From: JAHRAW01 sp963693025
Lineage (GTDB): Bacteria; Pseudomonadota; Gammaproteobacteria; Arenicellales; Poriferihabitantaceae
Direction: 5' to 3'
DNA length: 64,000 nucleotides
NCBI GenBank assembly: GCA_963693025.1
Contig: OY843749.1
Coordinates: 248,001 to 312,000, forward strand
Below, in pieces: positions 33,872 to 42,474 of the stretch. Position 1 is the stretch's first letter; each line of letters opens with the position of its first letter. The notes below the pieces were generated by a model that saw only the letters and a program-made list of their open reading frames with translations, did not search any database and was not told the origin of the DNA. Position numbers and translations under genes: made by a program.

Positions 33872-36559
33872 TCAAACCCCCTCTCTAGTCAGTTTAACCA
33901 CCATCAACTCATTCCCCCGTTCATCCAACACCTTAACCGCAACCTGCTCCCCCGCCACAAACGGTGCACTAACCGCCCCCCGCAAATGTTCCCACACAGT
34001 GTCGTCAAAATCCGCCCTCACAGCACGGCGTATTTTGTCCCAGGCGGAAGTGCGGGGGAAGAATACCTGCCCCGCGCGGAAGCATTGGTCGTCGTAGTCG
34101 GGGTCGAGCATCCAGCAGGGGACGTCGTCGCCGTTCAGGGATTGGGTTTTCATGGTGGCGGGGTCGAAGACGTCCAGGCCGTGCAGGGTGACTTGCCACA
34201 GGTCGCCGCCGTCTTCGGCTTTTTCGGCCGCTTTTTTCAGTTCCACATCGGGCAGGCCGACCACGGAAAAAATCTGGCTTGAGCGCATGTTTTTGAGCAG
34301 GTCTGCCATCGCCAGGTCGGTGCTTGCCTGGGCGTAGGTGGCGGGTAGGCCGAAGGTTGTTTCACCGTGTTCAACGGTTTGGCGCGCTGCGGGTTCGATG
34401 GCGAAGGCGATGACCAGCAGCATGGCGTAATCTTTGTGGCGCGCTTCCTTGCCCGCTTCAACCACGGCGCGTTCGCTAATGGCGCCGTTGGCGGGGCCGA
34501 ACACGATGGCGACGGGCTCGCTGTTGTCGGCGTTTTCGCCTTCGGCGTGGAGGTTCAACGCTTTCGCCGGCGGGCGGATGTTGGTCAGGTTGAACTGCTT
34601 GTTGTTTTGCAGGTGCAACACGGGCGACAACTGCAAAACCCGAATCATGCGCGGGATGTGGTTTTCTTCGTTATCCAGAACTTCTTCGGGAGGCGGCTCT
34701 TGTATTGCCGTTTCATCCGCCCCGCTCGACTCCGGCGACAGCGGCGTGGGCAGCACGGCTTCCACGCAAAAGGGTCCGCTGATGCGGACGGTGTTTTTTT
34801 CCGTTTCGGGTTTGTCCACCAGCACTTCTTCGGCGGGCGGTTCATCGTTGGCGATGGATTTCAGCGTGATATGCGGCACGATGCCGCCGACTTCCTCGCC
34901 CTTTTTGTTTTGTTTGCGCGCATAGACGAAGCCGCCGCCGGGTCCGCGTTGTTGCTCTTTCAGTTGATAATAGGGATAGGTGGCGGTGAGCAATCGCTGG
35001 CGGGCAAGCGCGAGCGGCACGCGCGATACATCGGTGGTAATCCAGCGGCGTCCCCACTGTTCGGCGACCACGGCGGTGGTGCCGCTACCGCAGGTTGGGT
35101 CGAAGACGAGGTCGCCGGGGTCGGTGGTCATCAACATGCAACGCTGGATGACCTTGGTGTTGGTTTCGACAACATACCTTTTATCAGTGGCAAAGCCTGC
35201 AAAGCCGGTATCCATCCAGGAGTTGGTGATTTGTTGCACGGGGTAATCGTCCATGTAACGGACGTACCAGATTTTGTTTCCAACTACGGCAAGCCTGCCT
35301 GCCTTCTTGAGGTTCTCCATTCCTTCAGGATAATTTGCTTTCCAGTGACTGTTCTGAAGAGGACGGAAAGTCTGACCTTTGTACTCAAAGGGGGCATCCC
35401 TGGATGCCGGTCCCTGACTTTGCGAATTATCATAACGAAAAATCCTGCCCCCCTCCGGCAAAGGTGAACGACCTTCCCGCTCGTCTTGCGTCATCGGACG
35501 ACGCGTTCCATCAGCAAGTTCTATGTAACGGTAAGCCGCATCGCCTCGTGCTAAGCCTTCTTTGAATTGAAACAAAGGACGATATTTAATTTTGCTCTTA
35601 TCTTTTCCATACCAGACCAGGTAGTCACCTACCCGACTGATTTCTGAAGCGGAAAATCCGCTGGTAGTGGTAAAATAAATCTGCGAAACAAAATTCTCCC
35701 GCCCAAAAACCTCATCCATCACCCCCCGCACCAAATGCACATTCTCATCCGAAATCTGCACAAAACACGACCCGGAATCCGTCAGCAACTCGCGCGCCAA
35801 CAACAAGCGGTCGCGCATATAAGTCAGCCATGAATGAATCCCCAACTCCCAGGTATCCCGATACGCCTGCACCATCTCCGGCTCGCGGCTCAGTGCGTCG
35901 TCGTCGCCATCCTTGACATCGCGCTTGCGCACAAAGGGCTGGAAGTTGCCGCCGAATTTGATTCCATACGGCGGGTCCATATAGACCATCTGCACCTGCC
36001 TGCCCATCGCCTCGTATTCCAGCAGCGAGTTCATCACTTGCAGGGAATCGCCGAGTATCAGGCGGTTCTGCCAGCCGTTCAGATGCTCATACGCGCCGCG
36101 GATTTTTTCGCCGATGCTCTTGTCGCCCTCGCCAAACAGGTCGAGCGTTCCCTTGCGGTCGCGCCGGTGCCGTTTCAGGGTCTCCAGCACCGCCGCGGTG
36201 GACAGCCGTTCGTGCACAAACAGGGGCAGGGTCGGCACGCTAATGCGCTCGCGCTCGGTCTTGCCGGTCCAGTTGAGAAACGGCTGCGACAGGTGTTTCA
36301 GCATTGAAGCCGCCGCTTGCGCCTGTGCAAGGTCATCGCTGCCGATAATCTCGTCAATCAGCCGCTCGCCCTCGCCGCGCGCCTCGGCCTCGTCCCACGC
36401 CAGTTCCGGCGACAGCGACGAGTCGTAGCGATAGGTTTTGTGCGGCTTTTTTTTGGCCGGCGGAAACACATCCTGCGCGCCGCTTTCCGGGCGTAGCAGG
36501 GCTTGTTTGTCGTCGTGGCGATAGTCTCGCGTTGATGTTTGTTGTCGTTTTTTTGGCAT
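33872..36559 (-). CDS. mod: Type III modification methyltransferase, Mod-like
   Basis: An 895-residue DNA methyltransferase. DPPYG (Asp195; motif IV) comes before FDPTCGSGTT (486-494; motif I), the beta order of type III Mod proteins; N6-adenine methylation is expected. The central part between them should hold target recognition. The C-terminal 300 residues are an extension found in large Mod-like enzymes paired with Res helicases. It is the first gene of the operon; only 35 bases separate its start from a TIR element, so its promoter probably lies in or next to that element. Confidence 0.9.
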   Translation of the reverse strand: MPKKRQQTSTRDYRHDDKQALLRPESGAQDVFPPAKKKPHKTYRYDSSLSPELAWDEAEARGEGERLIDEIIGSDDLAQAQAAASMLKHLSQPFLNWTGKTERERISVPTLPLFVHERLSTAAVLETLKRHRRDRKGTLDLFGEGDKSIGEKIRGAYEHLNGWQNRLILGDSLQVMNSLLEYEAMGRQVQMVYMDPPYGIKFGGNFQPFVRKRDVKDGDDDALSREPEMVQAYRDTWELGIHSWLTYMRDRLLLARELLTDSGSCFVQISDENVHLVRGVMDEVFGRENFVSQIYFTTTSGFSASEISRVGDYLVWYGKDKSKIKYRPLFQFKEGLARGDAAYRYIELADGTRRPMTQDEREGRSPLPEGGRIFRYDNSQSQGPASRDAPFEYKGQTFRPLQNSHWKANYPEGMENLKKAGRLAVVGNKIWYVRYMDDYPVQQITNSWMDTGFAGFATDKRYVVETNTKVIQRCMLMTTDPGDLVFDPTCGSGTTAVVAEQWGRRWITTDVSRVPLALARQRLLTATYPYYQLKEQQRGPGGGFVYARKQNKKGEEVGGIVPHITLKSIANDEPPAEEVLVDKPETEKNTVRISGPFCVEAVLPTPLSPESSGADETAIQEPPPEEVLDNEENHIPRMIRVLQLSPVLHLQNNKQFNLTNIRPPAKALNLHAEGENADNSEPVAIVFGPANGAISERAVVEAGKEARHKDYAMLLVIAFAIEPAARQTVEHGETTFGLPATYAQASTDLAMADLLKNMRSSQIFSVVGLPDVELKKAAEKAEDGGDLWQVTLHGLDVFDPATMKTQSLNGDDVPCWMLDPDYDDQCFRAGQVFFPRTSAWDKIRRAVRADFDDTVWEHLRGAVSAPFVAGEQVAVKVLDERGNELMVVKLTREGV

Positions 36560-36593
36560 GGGTGGGATTTTACGCTAATTTGCGCGGCGACAT

Positions 36594-36792
36594 CGTCATT
36601 CTCGAGCGTTAGTGTCCGTTGCCGCCGCGCTTTTTCTTTTAAGCGGCGGGTTACGGACACTTGCGTCCTCGGGAATCTCCCTAAGGTTGGCACGGGCTTC
36701 GACAAAGTCCACGCTAGTCTTAGGGAGATTCCCGAAGCGAAGAAAATATGGTCGCCTGTCGGCTCCCTATTTTCTACCGTTCGAGAATGACG
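36594..36792 (-). repeat. TIR element at the right edge of the defence island
   Basis: Full 199-bp copy, B end first, same orientation as 26921-27140. Its B end faces the mod start. Confidence 0.9.
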
Positions 36793-36827
36793 TGCCTGTT
36801 GTTGGGTTTTTTGTTTGTCAACGCTCA

Positions 36828-36854
36828 TTGATAGTTCCCATTTCACGATATAAT
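36828..36854 (+). promoter_or_regulatory. Promoter upstream of ubiG
   Basis: TTGATA (36828-36833) and TATAAT (36849-36854), spacer 15 bases, slightly short but near-consensus hexamers. The predicted start is close to 36861, where a 17-codon ORF begins with ATG. Confidence 0.5.
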
Positions 36855-36860
36855 TCGCCA

Positions 36861-36914
36861 ATGAAAAAACCAAACGCTCCGCACTGCTTCCCCGGCATTG
36901 CATTCCCCCAATGA
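36861..36914 (+). CDS. Possible 17-residue upstream peptide
   Basis: ATG at 36861 opens a short frame (MKKPNAPHCFPGIAFPQ) whose TGA overlaps the ubiG ATG as ATGA. If the promoter call is right, the transcript would begin at or next to this ATG, giving a leaderless upstream ORF translationally coupled to ubiG. Chance cannot be excluded. Confidence 0.25.
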   Translation: MKKPNAPHCFPGIAFPQ

Positions 36915-37636
36915 CTGACAACGACCATCGCCGCTTTGATGCGCGGAATGTGGATTCGGGGGAGGTTGATAAGTTTGACCGGATTGCGTCTCGTTGGTGG
37001 GACGCGGAAAGTGAGTTCAAGCCTTTGCATGAAATCAATCCGTTACGCCTTGATTTTATTGGGAAACATTCGCCTATTTCGGGGAAGAAAGTGTTGGATG
37101 TGGGGTGTGGGGGGGGGATTTTGGCGGAGGCGATGGCGTTGGGGGGGGCGGAGGTGACGGGGATTGATGCGAGCGAGGCGCCGTTGGAGGTGGCGCGGTT
37201 GCATGCGTTGGAGAGCGGCGTTGAGGTGGCGTATCGGTGCGTTACCGCGGAGGACTTGGCGGCGGAGCGTCCGGGGGAGTTTGACATCGTTTGTTGTTTG
37301 GAATTGCTTGAGCATGTTCCGAATCCGGCGAGCATGGTGTCGGCTTGCGCGACGCTGGTTGCGCCCGGTGGCGCAGTTTATTTTTCCACCATCAACCGCA
37401 ACTTGAAGTCCTTCCTGCTCGCCATCGTCGGCGCGGAGTATGTGCTCAACTTGTTGCCGCGCGGCACGCACGATTACGCCAAACTGATTCGCCCGAGCGA
37501 GTTGGTCGGCTGGTGCGAGCAAGCCGGGTTGGCGGTCGCGGATTTGACCGGGATGCACTACAACCCGCTCAGCCAAACCTATTCGCTGGGTCCCGGCGTG
37601 GATGTGAATTACATCGCCTACGCCGCCACCGCCTGA
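36911..37636 (+). CDS. ubiG: Ubiquinone O-methyltransferase UbiG
   Basis: A 241-residue class I AdoMet methyltransferase for both O-methylations in ubiquinone synthesis. VDSGEVDKFDRIASRWWD, VLDVGCGGGILAEAMA (AdoMet motif I), EVTGIDASE, DIVCCLELLEHVPNP and the late LPRGTHDYAKLIRPSEL are UbiG marks. Length is normal. Bases 36945-37370 have strongly G/T-rich third positions. It is followed by a phosphatase in the same order as pseudomonad ubiG-mupP. Confidence 0.93.
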   Translation: MTDNDHRRFDARNVDSGEVDKFDRIASRWWDAESEFKPLHEINPLRLDFIGKHSPISGKKVLDVGCGGGILAEAMALGGAEVTGIDASEAPLEVARLHALESGVEVAYRCVTAEDLAAERPGEFDIVCCLELLEHVPNPASMVSACATLVAPGGAVYFSTINRNLKSFLLAIVGAEYVLNLLPRGTHDYAKLIRPSELVGWCEQAGLAVADLTGMHYNPLSQTYSLGPGVDVNYIAYAATA

Positions 37637-37665
37637 CCCGAGCATCAACCGTAACCATAACAACG

Positions 37666-38325
37666 ATGCGCGGCGCGATTGACACCGTTTTGTTCGACTT
37701 GGACGGCACCTTGCTGGACACCGCCGGCGATATGGCCGCCGCCCTCAACGCGGTTCTCGCCGGCCACGGGCGCACGCCGTTGCCGTTGGAATCGATTCGA
37801 CCGTATGTGTCCAAGGGCGGCATGGCGCTGGTTTGTTTGGGCTTTGATGTGGAAGCGGGGAGCGAGCGCGCCGACTCGTTATACCGGCAGTTGATTGATT
37901 TTTACCGGCAAAACCTGAGCGCCCACACGCGCCTGTTCCCCGGGATGGAGGCGTTGCTGGCGCGCATCGAAGACAGCGAGCGGCGCTTTGGCGTGGTGAC
38001 CAACAAACCCGGTTTTCTCGCCGAGCCGTTGCTGGATGCGATGCAACTGGCGGGGCGGCTGGCGTGCGTGGTCAGCGGCGACACGCTGGACAAACGCAAG
38101 CCGTGGCCCGAGCCGCTGTGGCATGCCTGCGAAGTCATCGACACGCCCGTCGCCAACTCGGTGTATGTCGGCGACGACGCGCGCGATATTGAGTGCGGAC
38201 GCCGCGCCGGAATGCGCACCATCGCCGCCGCCTACGGCTATATTGCGCCGGGCGAGGACCCGCGCGAATGGGGCGCGGACGCGGTGGTCGAACACCCCGA
38301 TGAAATTCATCAATGGCTTGACTGA
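37666..38325 (+). CDS. gph: HAD phosphatase (Gph/MupP-like)
   Basis: A 219-residue HAD hydrolase. DLDGTLLDT gives the nucleophile and acid Asp, VVTNKPG motif II, KPWPEPL motif III lysine and VYVGDDARDIECG motif IV. Position after ubiG suggests the MupP role (N-acetylmuramic acid 6-phosphate phosphatase of peptidoglycan recycling), while the classical reading is phosphoglycolate phosphatase; sequence alone does not decide. Confidence 0.88.
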   Translation: MRGAIDTVLFDLDGTLLDTAGDMAAALNAVLAGHGRTPLPLESIRPYVSKGGMALVCLGFDVEAGSERADSLYRQLIDFYRQNLSAHTRLFPGMEALLARIEDSERRFGVVTNKPGFLAEPLLDAMQLAGRLACVVSGDTLDKRKPWPEPLWHACEVIDTPVANSVYVGDDARDIECGRRAGMRTIAAAYGYIAPGEDPREWGADAVVEHPDEIHQWLD

Positions 38326-38361
38326 GGTCGTGCGCGGGCGTTTGATGAAGGATTTGCCACG

Positions 38362-39225
38362 ATGATTCAATCGCTGCCCGACCCGCAAAGCGCGTCGCGC
38401 TGGTGTTCGCAACAACGCGCGCGCGGCAAGACGATTGGATACGTCCCGACGATGGGCGCGTTGCACCGCGGCCACCTCTCGCTGGTGGAGCAAGCGGTGC
38501 GCGAAAACGATGTCGCCTGCGCCAGCATCTTCGTCAATCCGTTGCAGTTCAACAACCCCGACGATTTACAAAACTACCCGCGCGACGAACAACGCGACAC
38601 CGCCCTGCTGGAGCAAGCCGGTTGCGCGATGGTTTACACCGGCACCCTGGCGCAGTTTTTTCCGGAGGCGGACGGGGATGATGCGAGTGCGGTTGAGAAG
38701 CCCGACCCCGGTCCCGCCGCGCACGGGCTGGAAGGCGCGTTTCGTCCGGGCCACCTGCAAGGCGTATGCGCCATCGTCGAGCGGTTGTTTGTGACGGTCG
38801 GCGAGTGCAACGCTTACTTCGGCGAGAAAGACTTCCAACAAACGCTGGTGGTCGCGCATCTTGCGCGGCGTTTTGCCGGCATTGAAGTGCGCGTCTGCCC
38901 GACGGTACGCGAGCCATCCGGCTTGGCGATGTCATCGCGCAACCAACACTTGAGCGCAACGCAACGTCGCGCGGCGGCGCGATTGTATCAAGCATTGCTC
39001 GCCGCCGAAGTTGCGTGGCGGCGGGGTGTGCGCGACTGCGGCGAGATTGAGTGGGTTATGCGAAACCGGTTGAGCGATGCGGGTATTGTCATCGAATATG
39101 CGGCGGTGCGCGATGCTCTGGATTGGAGCGAAGATTCACCGCGTGGTGAGTTGAAGCATGCTAGGGCGTTGCTTGCTGTTTATGTTGGGGGGGTTCGGTT
39201 GATTGATAATATTTGGCTTGGTTGA
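38362..39225 (+). CDS. panC: Pantothenate synthetase
   Basis: A 287-residue enzyme joining pantoate and beta-alanine with ATP. VPTMGALHRGHLSLV (HxGH), IFVNPLQFNNPDDLQNYPR, YFGEKDFQQ and the KMSKS-like LAMSSRN are all present. A short insert (ADGDDASAVEKPDPGPAA) follows FFPE. The last 80 bases are G/T-rich. Confidence 0.94.
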   Translation: MIQSLPDPQSASRWCSQQRARGKTIGYVPTMGALHRGHLSLVEQAVRENDVACASIFVNPLQFNNPDDLQNYPRDEQRDTALLEQAGCAMVYTGTLAQFFPEADGDDASAVEKPDPGPAAHGLEGAFRPGHLQGVCAIVERLFVTVGECNAYFGEKDFQQTLVVAHLARRFAGIEVRVCPTVREPSGLAMSSRNQHLSATQRRAAARLYQALLAAEVAWRRGVRDCGEIEWVMRNRLSDAGIVIEYAAVRDALDWSEDSPRGELKHARALLAVYVGGVRLIDNIWLG

Positions 39226-39231
39226 AAATGC

Positions 39232-39262
39232 TCGTTATTCTCGAACGATAGAAAAATAACCC
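39232..39262 (+). repeat. Fragment of TIR element (A end)
   Basis: CGTTATTCTCGAACGATAGAAAAATA, an A end alone, seven bases past the panC stop. Confidence 0.7.
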
Positions 39263-39269
39263 CTCACTT

Positions 39270-39469
39270 CGTCATTCTCGAATGATAGAAAAATAAGGAG
39301 CGACAGCGACTATATTTTTCATCACCTTCGGGAATCTCCCTAAGGCTACCGTGAATTCCAACAAAGCCCGTGCCAACCTTAGGGAGATTCCCGAGGACGC
39401 AAGTGTCCGTAAGCCGCCGCTTAAAAGAAGAAGCGCGGCGGCAACGGACACTAACGCTCGAGAATGACG
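39270..39469 (+). repeat. TIR element, 200-bp full copy
   Basis: Short form with both termini, GGGAATCTCCC stem and B hairpin (loop TTAAAAGAAGAA). Confidence 0.9.
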
Positions 39470-39480
39470 AGTTATATACC

Positions 39481-39681
39481 CGTCATTCTCGAATGATAGA
39501 AAAATAAGGAGCGCTAGCGACTATATTTTTCATCGCCTTCGGGAATCTCCCTAAGGCTACCGTGAATTTCAACAAAGCCTGTGCCAGTCTTAGGGAGATT
39601 CCCGAGGACGCAAGTGTCCGATAAGCCGCCGCTTAAAAGAAAAAGCGCGGCGGCAACGGACACTAACGCTCGAGAATGACG
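39481..39681 (+). repeat. TIR element, 201-bp full copy
   Basis: Second of a tandem pair in the same orientation; an extra T breaks the B-end stem (GTCCGATAAGCC). Confidence 0.9.
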
Positions 39682-39755
39682 AAGTAGGTGGAATGACGAA
39701 GTAGGTGGGAATGACGAAGTAGGTGGGAATGGCGAAGTAGGTGGGAATGACGGGT
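39671..39755 (+). repeat. Short tandem array grown from a TIR
   Basis: About four units of GGGAATGACGAAGTAGGTG (19 bp) run on directly from the terminal GAGAATGACG of the preceding element. This and the two elements before it fill the gap between panC and dinB. Confidence 0.8.
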
Positions 39756-39765
39756 GCTTGAACCC

Positions 39766-40929
39766 TCACCGCTTAATCGACTTCCCCCGTCGAATAGTAG
39801 ACTTCCCATAACGCCGCCTGATTTGGTCGGTCAATTTATCCAACGCCTTCTGCTTCGAACCATCATCCGCTTGAAACAAATCTGTCTGAGTATTTTCGGG
39901 CTGGTCAAAATTGCTAACGCCGACGCCAAGCAAGCGCACCGAAAATTTCCGATTGCCGAGTTCTTGCCGTAACAACGCATCGGCAAGGCGCCAGACATCG
40001 GCGGTAACATCGCTCGCTTCGCTTAAACTCCGCGCACGCGTAATCGTGGAAAAGTCTTCGAAGCGGATTTTTAGCGTCACCGTCTTGCCGCTCAGCCGCC
40101 CCTGTCGCAAGCGAAAACATACCCCTTCGGTCAACTCCAGTGCGGTTGCTTGGAGGACGGCGAACTTGGAAATGTCGGTGGCGAAGGTGGTTTCGTGGGA
40201 TACGGATTTGACCTCGCTGTCCGGGATGACCTTGCGCTCGTCCAAGCCGTGCGCGAGTTGTTGCAGTTGTGCGCCGTGCCGTCCGAATTCTTTTTTTAGA
40301 TACTCGGCGGGGGCTTGCCGCAACTCGGATACGCGGTGGATGCCGGCGCGGTTGAGCCGCGCTTTGGCGGACTTGCCCACGCCCCAGATTCGCTCGACCG
40401 GCAGGTCATCGAGAAACGACTGCGCGCCCTCGCGGTGAATGATGGTGAAACCGTCCGGCTTGTCGTGCCCGCTTGCCAACTTCGCCAGGAACTTGTTGGG
40501 CGCCACGCCGACCGATGCGACCAGCCCGAGTTCGGCGCGAATGTCGTGTTTGATTGCCTTGCCGATTTGCTCCGCGCCGCCGTATAGCCGCTCGCTGCCG
40601 GCGGGGTCGAGAAAGGCTTCATCCAGCGACAGAGGCTCGATGACCGGCGTGTAGCGCGCGAAAATCTCGCGGATTTGCGCGGACACCGCGGCATACAATT
40701 CCCCGCGCGGCGGGATGAGGGTGACCTGCGGGCACAGCCGGAGCGCGGTGGCACTCGGCATCGCGCTGTGAATCCCGAACTGGCGCGCCGCGTAGTTGGC
40801 GGCGGACACCACGCCGCGCGCCTCGGGCCGCCCGCCGACAATCAGCGGCTTGCCGCGCAACGCGGGTTGTTCGCGTTCTTCCACCGAAGCGTAGAACGCA
40901 TCCATATCGATATGTAGAATCAATCGCAT
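39766..40929 (-). CDS. dinB: DNA polymerase IV
   Basis: A 387-residue Y-family translesion polymerase. ILHIDMDAFYASVEERE gives the first catalytic Asp and the steric-gate region, and SLDEAFLD the second acidic pair. RIWGVGKSAKARL is the helix-hairpin-helix and the little-finger domain follows. The C-terminus is longer than in E. coli and lacks a clear clamp-binding QLxLxF, though TQTDLFQ near residue 352 could serve. Divergent from ccmA. Confidence 0.94.
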   Translation of the reverse strand: MRLILHIDMDAFYASVEEREQPALRGKPLIVGGRPEARGVVSAANYAARQFGIHSAMPSATALRLCPQVTLIPPRGELYAAVSAQIREIFARYTPVIEPLSLDEAFLDPAGSERLYGGAEQIGKAIKHDIRAELGLVASVGVAPNKFLAKLASGHDKPDGFTIIHREGAQSFLDDLPVERIWGVGKSAKARLNRAGIHRVSELRQAPAEYLKKEFGRHGAQLQQLAHGLDERKVIPDSEVKSVSHETTFATDISKFAVLQATALELTEGVCFRLRQGRLSGKTVTLKIRFEDFSTITRARSLSEASDVTADVWRLADALLRQELGNRKFSVRLLGVGVSNFDQPENTQTDLFQADDGSKQKALDKLTDQIRRRYGKSTIRRGKSIKR

Positions 40930-40976
40930 CCACCGCTATCGTCAAGCGCCCGCCGAGCCGGACATCAACCGGCGGC

Positions 40977-41681
40977 TTGAATTGGCGGGGGCAACACCCT
41001 ACACTCACCGTTTTCACGCTCCCCGCCCCGTTGTTCAATTCCGGCGCATCCGCCTCCCAACCCCCTTCCCTTCTTGAGGTCGCCGACCTGGAGTGCGTGC
41101 GCGGTCGCCGGCGTCTTTTCAGTGGCTTGCATTGTAAACTTGAAGCCGGGTCAATGCTACAAATCCGCGGCGAAAACGGTTGCGGAAAGACTTCGTTGCT
41201 CCGGTTGTTGTGCGGCTTGAGCCTGCCCGAAGCCGGCGAAGTTCGCTGGAACGGCGCGCCAATTCTGAAAGCCCGCCCGGACTATCATCGTGCGCTGTCT
41301 TGGCTCGGACACAGCACGGCGCTCAAAAGCGAATTGACCCCGCCGGAAAACCTCGTGCTGGCGGGCGCGCTGGCGGGCAACGCCGCCCTCTCCGCCACCG
41401 ACGCATTGCAGCGAATGGGGTTGCGCGACTGCTTGCACTTGCCGTGCGGCGCGTTGTCCGCCGGGCAGCGCCAGCGCGCCGCCCTCGCCGGCGTGATGCG
41501 GCGCCCCGGCGGCATCTGGATTTTGGATGAACCCGCCGCGGCGTTGGATGAAACCGCCATCGGTTTGCTGGAGCGAATGCTCGAGGAGCAAGTCGCCGGC
41601 GGCGGCATCGTGGTGTTCACCAGCCACCGCGAACTGGCGCTGAGCCGACCTCAGCAGTTACACCTGGAGCAGTTTCGATGA
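40977..41681 (+). CDS. ccmA: Heme exporter ATPase CcmA
   Basis: ATP-binding subunit of the CcmABCD complex that releases holo-CcmE. Walker A is GENGCGKTSLL, signature LSAGQRQRAALA, Walker B IWILDEPAAALD. Family homology begins only at LLEVADLEC, so the first 30 residues may be untranslated; TTG at 41031 is an alternative start. It overlaps ccmB by four bases. Confidence 0.93.
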   Translation: MNWRGQHPTLTVFTLPAPLFNSGASASQPPSLLEVADLECVRGRRRLFSGLHCKLEAGSMLQIRGENGCGKTSLLRLLCGLSLPEAGEVRWNGAPILKARPDYHRALSWLGHSTALKSELTPPENLVLAGALAGNAALSATDALQRMGLRDCLHLPCGALSAGQRQRAALAGVMRRPGGIWILDEPAAALDETAIGLLERMLEEQVAGGGIVVFTSHRELALSRPQQLHLEQFR

Positions 41682-42367
41682 GCGCCGCCCCCGCTTCGCT
41701 GCCTCAGGCGTTCACCGCGCTACTGCGCCGCGACTTCACCATCGCCTACCGACGCCGCGGGGAATGGCTGCGCCCGTTGCTGTTCTTTGTCATCAGCATC
41801 GCGCTGTTTGCCTTCGCGGCGGGACCCGACCCCGCCCTGCTCGCAACCATCGCGCCGGCAATCATCTGGGTGGCCGCGCTGCTGGCAACCCTGCTCGCGT
41901 TGGACGGCGTGTTCAGAGCCGACTACGACGACGGCGCCCTCGAACAAATGCTGCTGAGCCCGCATCCGCCGAGCGTGCTGGCGCTTGCCCGGACGCTGTC
42001 CCACTGGCTGCTCACCGGCGCGCCGCTAATACTCGTCTCCCCACTGCTGGCGGGCATGCTCAACCTCCCCCAGCGCGCCTTGCCCGAACTGCTGTTGAGC
42101 CTGCTGCTGGGCACCCCGGCGCTGAGCCTCATCGGCGCCATCGGCGTCGCCCTGACCCTCGCGGCGCGCGCAAGCGGCGTCTTGCTGGCGCTGCTCGTCC
42201 TGCCCCTCTACATCCCCGTCCTCATCTTCGGCGCCGGCGCGGTACACACGGCAACCCTCGGCGGCGACGCATCCGCGCAACTGCTGTTACTCGGCGCCAT
42301 CCTGCTACTCGCCCTCGCCCTTGCGCCGGCGACCATCGTTGCGGGGTTGCGGGCCAGTTTGAATTAG
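41678..42367 (+). CDS. ccmB: Heme exporter membrane protein CcmB
   Basis: A 229-residue six-helix membrane protein; FTALLRRDFTIAYRRRGEWLRPL at the start and GVFRADYDDGALEQMLLSP are typical. Its last 17 codons and stop (42311-42369) occur again at 43211-43269, flanking an inserted gene. Confidence 0.93.
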   Translation: MSAAPASLPQAFTALLRRDFTIAYRRRGEWLRPLLFFVISIALFAFAAGPDPALLATIAPAIIWVAALLATLLALDGVFRADYDDGALEQMLLSPHPPSVLALARTLSHWLLTGAPLILVSPLLAGMLNLPQRALPELLLSLLLGTPALSLIGAIGVALTLAARASGVLLALLVLPLYIPVLIFGAGAVHTATLGGDASAQLLLLGAILLLALALAPATIVAGLRASLN

Positions 42368-42369
42368 GT
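42311..42369. repeat. 59-bp direct repeat, copy 1 (ccmB 3' end)
   Basis: Covers the last ccmB codons and stop. Identical to 43211-43269 except one base (G/T in GCGGGCC versus GCGTGCC). The pair brackets the coiled-coil gene. Confidence 0.95.
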
Positions 42370-42381
42370 GTGTGGGGGGGA

Positions 42382-42409
42382 TTGCAAGCGGCGCAATATC
42401 TGCTATACT
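42382..42409 (+). promoter_or_regulatory. Sigma70-type promoter of the inserted coiled-coil gene
   Basis: TTGCAA (42382-42387), 16-base spacer, TATACT (42404-42409). The gene also has a strong ribosome binding site, GGAGGT, eight bases before its ATG at 42475. Confidence 0.6.
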
Positions 42410-42474
42410 CCCGCCCACGAACCGAGCGACGCAAGGCGACTTTTCCCGAAGTCTCATCTCGGAGGTAAAACACC

